From Paramyrothecium sp. XJ0827 (taxonomy: Eukaryota > Ascomycota > Sordariomycetes > Hypocreales > Stachybotryaceae), in the NCBI GenBank assembly GCA_020881915.1, contig JAJFPB010000006.1, positions 620,001 through 684,000 on the forward strand: a stretch of DNA of 64,000 nt, in the 5' to 3' direction. Numbering within the stretch: position 1 is the stretch's first letter; each line of letters opens with the position of its first letter. The translations under genes were made by a program, and so were the position numbers. Positions 59,455 through 64,000 of the stretch are shown piece after piece. Below the pieces are notes generated by a model that saw nothing but the letters and a program-made list of their open reading frames with translations, did not search any database and had not been told where the DNA came from.

Positions 59455-60211
59455 ATGTCAACGACAATGCCCTGTTGCGCAAAAACTGACCAGGACTTCG
59501 CAGCAGTATCCACCGTTGATATAAGCCTTGAGAAGACGTCGGACTCGCGCCTAGTAGAGACGACAAGCACGCAAGCAGACCTCCAACAGACTCTGAGACA
59601 AGCTGAAATGACAGCCATACAAGCGGATCCCCAGGTTTTTGACTTCGAGGTGCACTCGAAGCTCATTACTACGCATCAACTCAAGAAGAGGTTGACAAGT
59701 TTATTACCGCCAGGCACATCATTCAAAATAGAGATGCGGCATAACATACACCATGTTCGTGTTGACAAACGTGTGGCATCTTCGCCCATACATGACGCCC
59801 AATGAGGACAGAAAGACCGCAACGCGAACTTGGGCGCTACAATCATGTGTTGCCCATCGCATCGATCCTTTTATCTCTGGACTCCAAACACCCGACAACC
59901 AGTCAGACCACATATATCGAGAGTTTTGGAAGGATTGGCTGGAGCATTTCCGGTTTCCTTCGGGGAGCTCGAGGGGACATTTTCTTTGCTTGGACCTAAT
60001 GGAGAATACACAAGACTGTGAGCATATATTAGCGAGTTGTGTTTCGTTATTCGAGTTGATCTTAACGTCGAGGCTTCGGTACTCTTACCATTACCTTCCC
60101 CAAATTTGCCACACCAGTCGTCAGCTTTCTACGCAAGTGAATGTACTGGATTACAAAGATCCTGACGTGCCATTGCCTCGTGCCGGTTGTCGCGCATCTG
60201 CTCGATCCTGA
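59455..60211 (+). pseudogene. small hypothetical protein gene, apparently frameshifted
   Basis: Two overlapping plus-strand frames. The first (59455-59805) encodes a polar protein of 116 residues with LKKRLTSLLPPGTSFKIEMRHN near its end. The second (59753-60211, 152 codons) includes DHIYREFWKDWLEHFRFPSG. Both look protein-like and would join by a +1 shift between about 59753 and 59805. I could not find an intron with a branch site that does this. I recognise no domain. It lies between the two kinases, so it may be a third member of the locus or its decayed remnant. Confidence 0.33.
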
Positions 60212-61113
60212 AAGTCAAGCAGGACACCGGATGTGTATCCCCTGGTCCATGCCAACAATCTGTTTGATTCCAAACGGTCCGATAGCAACAGTCCGATCGA
60301 CTACAGATTGTGATGCAATGCTTTGCATATCATCAATATCAGCATTCATCGACCGATCTTCATGGTAGGATGCTCTGCAGATCAGCCCTGGGCGGGCTCG
60401 CACAGCCCATGCATCAGCGGAAGCAGGACTATTGGTGGTGGCTGGCGAATGCCTGTCAAATGGCACCTGCGGCAACGCAGCCCCCAAAAGCAGGGCCATC
60501 AGGCTCTGGCGTTCGTAGCGGATGGATGCAATGTCAAGAGCGGCTATTGGAGTCTCGGACGAATCAGATCCTTGTCTTCCGCGCAGCTGGCCCTGCTGGA
60601 GGACCGCTCCGACCATGCATGATGAGCCGCAGTTCCAAGGACGCCTGACAGCCTGCTTGCTTTCCGCCTGGTAATCCACCTTGTAATATGAGGGACAGTC
60701 GCGAACCATCCCCCTTTCGCATAAGAGTAGTTTTTCCACTTCTTCTCCCCACCTCTATCAGCCGCTGCCATGGCACTATGTGACTGTTTTGTTGCCGCGG
60801 AAAAAAGCCCAGGTCAAGTTCCTGTTCCTGTAGGTCGTTCGAGCTTTGCTCTGGTAACCAGCCAACTAACAGACGCAAGACGGCCCAAGACCCCAATCCA
60901 TCCGCAATCTGCCACCCCACTTTACCGGTCAATGCTCCGACAACAGCCCCTGTTCCACCGGCCCCCAGAAGAAGACCCGGAGCTCGATCGAGTTCGTCGC
61001 AACTCCTTGATACCCCCGTAAATGGGCATGTGAAGAGAGCAACATCTCAGCCAGAGAGATCCTCCGCCGACGCTGTGAAGACAGTCGATATACTCTTGTC
61101 TAATAGAGAGGAC
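60212..61113. other. 5' region of kinase-HET gene, with a second open frame at 60770-61021
   Basis: ATG 60770 has a good context (gccATGg) and opens an 83-codon frame rich in Pro/Arg (...FHRPPEEDPELDRVRRNSLIPP) that ends at 61021. The kinase frame itself is also open back to about 60781 without an ATG. A first exon at 60770 spliced into the kinase frame is possible (a weak gtaaat at 61018), but no acceptor fits well. Confidence 0.35.
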
Positions 61114-64000
61114 ATGGTGTCTCCGGCCGAAAATAACACCCCACTGGCGCTAGGGAATTCCCTGGTTCCACAAAGTCCTGCCGCAACGGAACCCGACAAT
61201 TTTGAGCGCAAGCTTTGTGGTAAAATACTTCAAAATTTATGCGAAGATGTGGACGGAAAAGAATTCTTGCCCGCAGACAAGATTACTCGTCTCGCCTCCG
61301 AAACGCTCATTACCTCGGTACTGCAGCACAATTCAGGAGACGTGCCATTGGCTGACCTAGTAAACTATGTGCTTCACAAACCTGCAATCAAAGTCTTTCT
61401 CACCCTTGCATCCTGCTGTCTTACAAGCGAGATGGAAAAGTTTTATCATTATGGTCTGACCGATGAGCACTTGCCAATGGAGAAGCATGACAATGACCCG
61501 AGCAGAGGCAGACGGCAGTGGACTCCAACGTACTCTTGGCATGGTAAAGAATGCAGTGACTTCAATTTGCATCAATGGAAATTCTTGGCACCCGTTTTCA
61601 CCAAAGACCAGTTTGTCTATACTTTGCATAAGAAATGCCCTCTGCCAATTATTCACCGGGAGAGTAGCCGCCAAGATGGACTCACTGGGTCGGTTGCCGA
61701 AGTTGAGGTCCACGAAGCCCACCAAAAAGTTCTTGAAAAGGTAGGTTCATTTTTATCAACGTGTGTTTCAACTGAACTGATTCTCTATCTCAGAAAAAAA
61801 ACAAAAAGGTTCGAATTGCCCTGAAAATGATTCGACCTCAAATGGCCAGCTATTTCGAACAAGAAGAGAAGACGCTCGAAGTCATTCGCAACATAGATCA
61901 TCCGCATCTCATTATGCCCATTGCCTCTTATAGGTTCAAGCCAGATGATAATGGTTGCTTCCTGTTCCCATGGGCAGAGGGCGGTAACCTTAGACAGTTT
62001 TGGGCCAGGGAAACAATTCGGCCTTTAAAGGATCCCAAGATGTTGGAGTGGTTGCTCAAGCAAATGTCTGGCTTATGCGGCGGTCTCAGCATTCTGCACG
62101 GAAAAGAACATCGCCATGGAGATATTAAGCCCGAAAACATCCTTTTGTTCCAAGAAGATGGCGGAAGACGCACCCTTCAAATCGCCGACGTGGGACTCGC
62201 CAAGCATCACGACATGCCTACACAGCAACGGGTAGACCTTATGCAAAAGACCAACACAATGACCGGTACCACGCGATACGTGTCTCCAGAATTTGTCCAC
62301 GCAGATCAAATTCCGCGCGTCCTTGACACATGGGCTCTTGGTTGTGTTTACGTGGAGTTCATCATCTGGATACTCTACGGACAGACGACTTTGCGCGACT
62401 TCATCAAACAAGGGTTCGATCATTTCTGGGAGAAAAAGGGCGTCGAGTTCTTAGTGCACCCAATCGTCAAGATTTGGTTGAAGCGGTGCACTGAAGACCT
62501 CAGCGGGTCAGAAACGGCACTAGCGAGCGTTTTAGAGTTGGTCAAGTCGAGCATGTTGGAGCCAAACTCCAAGATTCGAGGCGAAAGCACTGCAGTACAT
62601 GTAAAGTTGGAGGCGATATATGAGAGAGCCACAAAGGACGCTGATTACCTTCGCGGCGATCAAGTCTGGGCAAAGATCAGTACTAAGAAGCCCCCATCTG
62701 AGAAGCCGTCGGGGACGACTCTCAAAATCCCTGGCACTGCCGGAAGTCCCCGCTCATTGCCTCGTCAAGCACCAGATGAGATGCATAATGCCGATGATGG
62801 ACCAGATATTGCGATTCGTATCGATTCGGCTGAGGATGCGAATTCCGCCCAGCTGCCAACCATGCCAACGACAATTAGAGTCGCTCAAGAAGTGAGTAAT
62901 CAAGCTTTTATGAAGACTGGTGCTGACCAAGATAGTAGTATGTGAGTGAGGATGCCACAACTTGAATTCTAGAGCTAACACGAGGTTTATTTGAAGAATG
63001 TAAGCATGATAACATGACTTACTTGGTTTATACTAACAGTATAAATAGGTAGTAAGTTGAAACATTGCTCATCTGTAGGATACTGCTAACAGAAATAGCC
63101 TGTGAGTGAAGATCCAGTTCTTACTTTTCTATGTCCTCGCTGACCGAAACAGCAACTCCGAAGATTGAATGATATCTGGTACTCTCAATCCGACAATGAA
63201 TTTGCTCACAACCTGTTCTCCCGTGAGGACTGGAATTTCACTCGTCCCGCTTTGCCTACCTCAAGGCTCTGCGAGAAATGCAATGGTTTTGACATCACTC
63301 AGCCAGGCTTCAAAACCACTGAATTGTTGGACGATATTATTGCAAGATCCCAAATTTGCGAGCTTTGCGAGCTTTTTGCTCAAGCTGCGCAAGAGCTTGG
63401 CCTGGCCCTTGGCAGTGTATTTACGTGTCAGCGTAGTGGTCCCGTGCTACAGATACATACAGGCGCCGACAGTGCTGAAACAATTCTTTCCATTTATGCA
63501 GATCCAGGTACGATACCCATTAGACTTGAGAAATGTTGTTCTAATTGGACGTCCAGAACACCGCGTCCCTGCTCAGTGTGCTCAAGCTGGCTCTCCGCTA
63601 CTACCAGCTCCCGGTAGTCCTGCTCAATTTGCCATTATGAAAGAATGGTTGCGATTATGTCGAGACACTCATAATCATGGACAAACCAGCCAAGTCTCTG
63701 AGAATGGTAGCCAAGAGCACACCACAATGGAGCTTCCGACTCGTGTGGTGGATGTTGGAAGTTCAAACGATCCTAATTTGCGGCTCATCAACAGCAAGGC
63801 TATGAAGTCAGAAGAATATTTTGCTCTTAGTCATTGCTGGGGACGTGGAACTATGTTCAGAGCATTGAAGTGCAATTTTGAGACTCTTGAGAAAAACATT
63901 GACGTCGGCTCTCTTCCTCAAAACTTCCTCGACGCTGTCACTGTGACCAGAGCTTTCGGTGCAAGATATCTTTGGATCGACTCTCTTTGCATCATTCAAG
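61114..64000 (+). CDS. protein kinase-HET domain fusion protein, 3' end outside window
   Basis: Predicted exons 61114-61740, 61794-62891, 62939-62941, 62997-62999, 63049-63051, 63099-63101, 63153-63507 and 63557->64000. Residues about 40-200 match the conserved N-terminal region of the kinase at 56-58 kb (EFLPADKITRLASETLI...). The kinase domain has K220 (IALKMI), HRHGDIKPENILLF with D319, and IADVGLAK (DVG for DFG, D341). A Pro/Ser linker follows. Four 3-nt exons (Tyr, Asn, Val, Pro codons), all phase 0, lead into a HET protein N terminus with two CxxC pairs (LCEKC, CELC), then the HET domain: FALSHCWGRG and YLWIDSLCIIQ at the window end. The HET part has no ATG of its own, which supports the fusion; otherwise the kinase ends at TGA 62945. 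Start may be upstream. Likely a cell-death or non-self signalling protein. Confidence 0.65.

Noticed and set aside
60215..60739. 174-codon minus-strand ORF left of the kinase-HET gene
   Set aside because: Overlaps other equally long frames on both strands in a GC-richer stretch; no domain.
62943..62945. TGA as the end of a stand-alone kinase gene
   Set aside because: Kept as an alternative, but the TGA sits inside the predicted second intron and the HET part would then have no start codon.

Overview
The window is a stretch of a filamentous ascomycete genome. Most genes carry short introns (46-134 nt) with GTRNGT-type donors, CTAAC/CTGAC branch sites 6-20 nt before the AG, and strong signal peptides on secreted enzymes. 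A CBM1 pectate lyase, a type II NLP, a GH5 enzyme, a bicupin oxalate decarboxylase, a tyrosinase and several HET/kinase genes together suggest a plant-associated Sordariomycete (Hypocreales- or Glomerellales-like). This is inference; no marker gene fixes the species. I saw no tRNA, rRNA, CRISPR array or intact transposon by eye. All splice models come from reading donors, branch sites, acceptors and frame by hand.

Layout. 0-2 kb: 3' part of a CorA-like membrane protein. 3.8-5.3 kb: proteinase K-like subtilase with a GC-AG intron. 7.0 kb: small six-cysteine secreted protein. 7.8-16 kb: a run of GH5 hydrolase, a seven-exon Zn2Cys6 regulator, a phytanoyl-CoA-type dioxygenase and a sugar-porter MFS gene. 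19-20 kb: pectate lyase with CBM1. 20.8-22.5 kb: HET-protein relic next to an AT-rich patch. 22.8-26.4 kb: Zn2Cys6 regulator and a secreted FMN alpha-hydroxyacid oxidase. 27.4-32.9 kb: a compact set of metallo-beta-lactamase-fold lactonase-like enzyme, MFS exporter and Zn2Cys6 regulator; the divergent promoter holds two copies of a 35-bp direct repeat. 34.6-44.1 kb: tyrosinase, polytopic membrane protein, NLP, type-B carboxylesterase. 44.3-48 kb: uncertain frameshifted ORF, Myb/SANT-like protein, second MBL-fold protein. 50-55.8 kb: AAAP-type amino acid transporter, oxalate decarboxylase, opine-dehydrogenase-like protein. 55.9-64 kb: two divergent, related fungal protein kinases. The second appears to be spliced to a HET domain through four successive 3-nt micro-exons.

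The genes fall into three themes: attack on plant material and its small molecules (protease, GH5, PL1, esterase, oxalate decarboxylase, tyrosinase, NLP), detoxification/export with local regulators (lactonase-MFS-regulator), and self/non-self or immune-like signalling (kinase, kinase-HET, HET relic). The kinase-HET gene with its chain of single-codon exons is the most unusual structure here.
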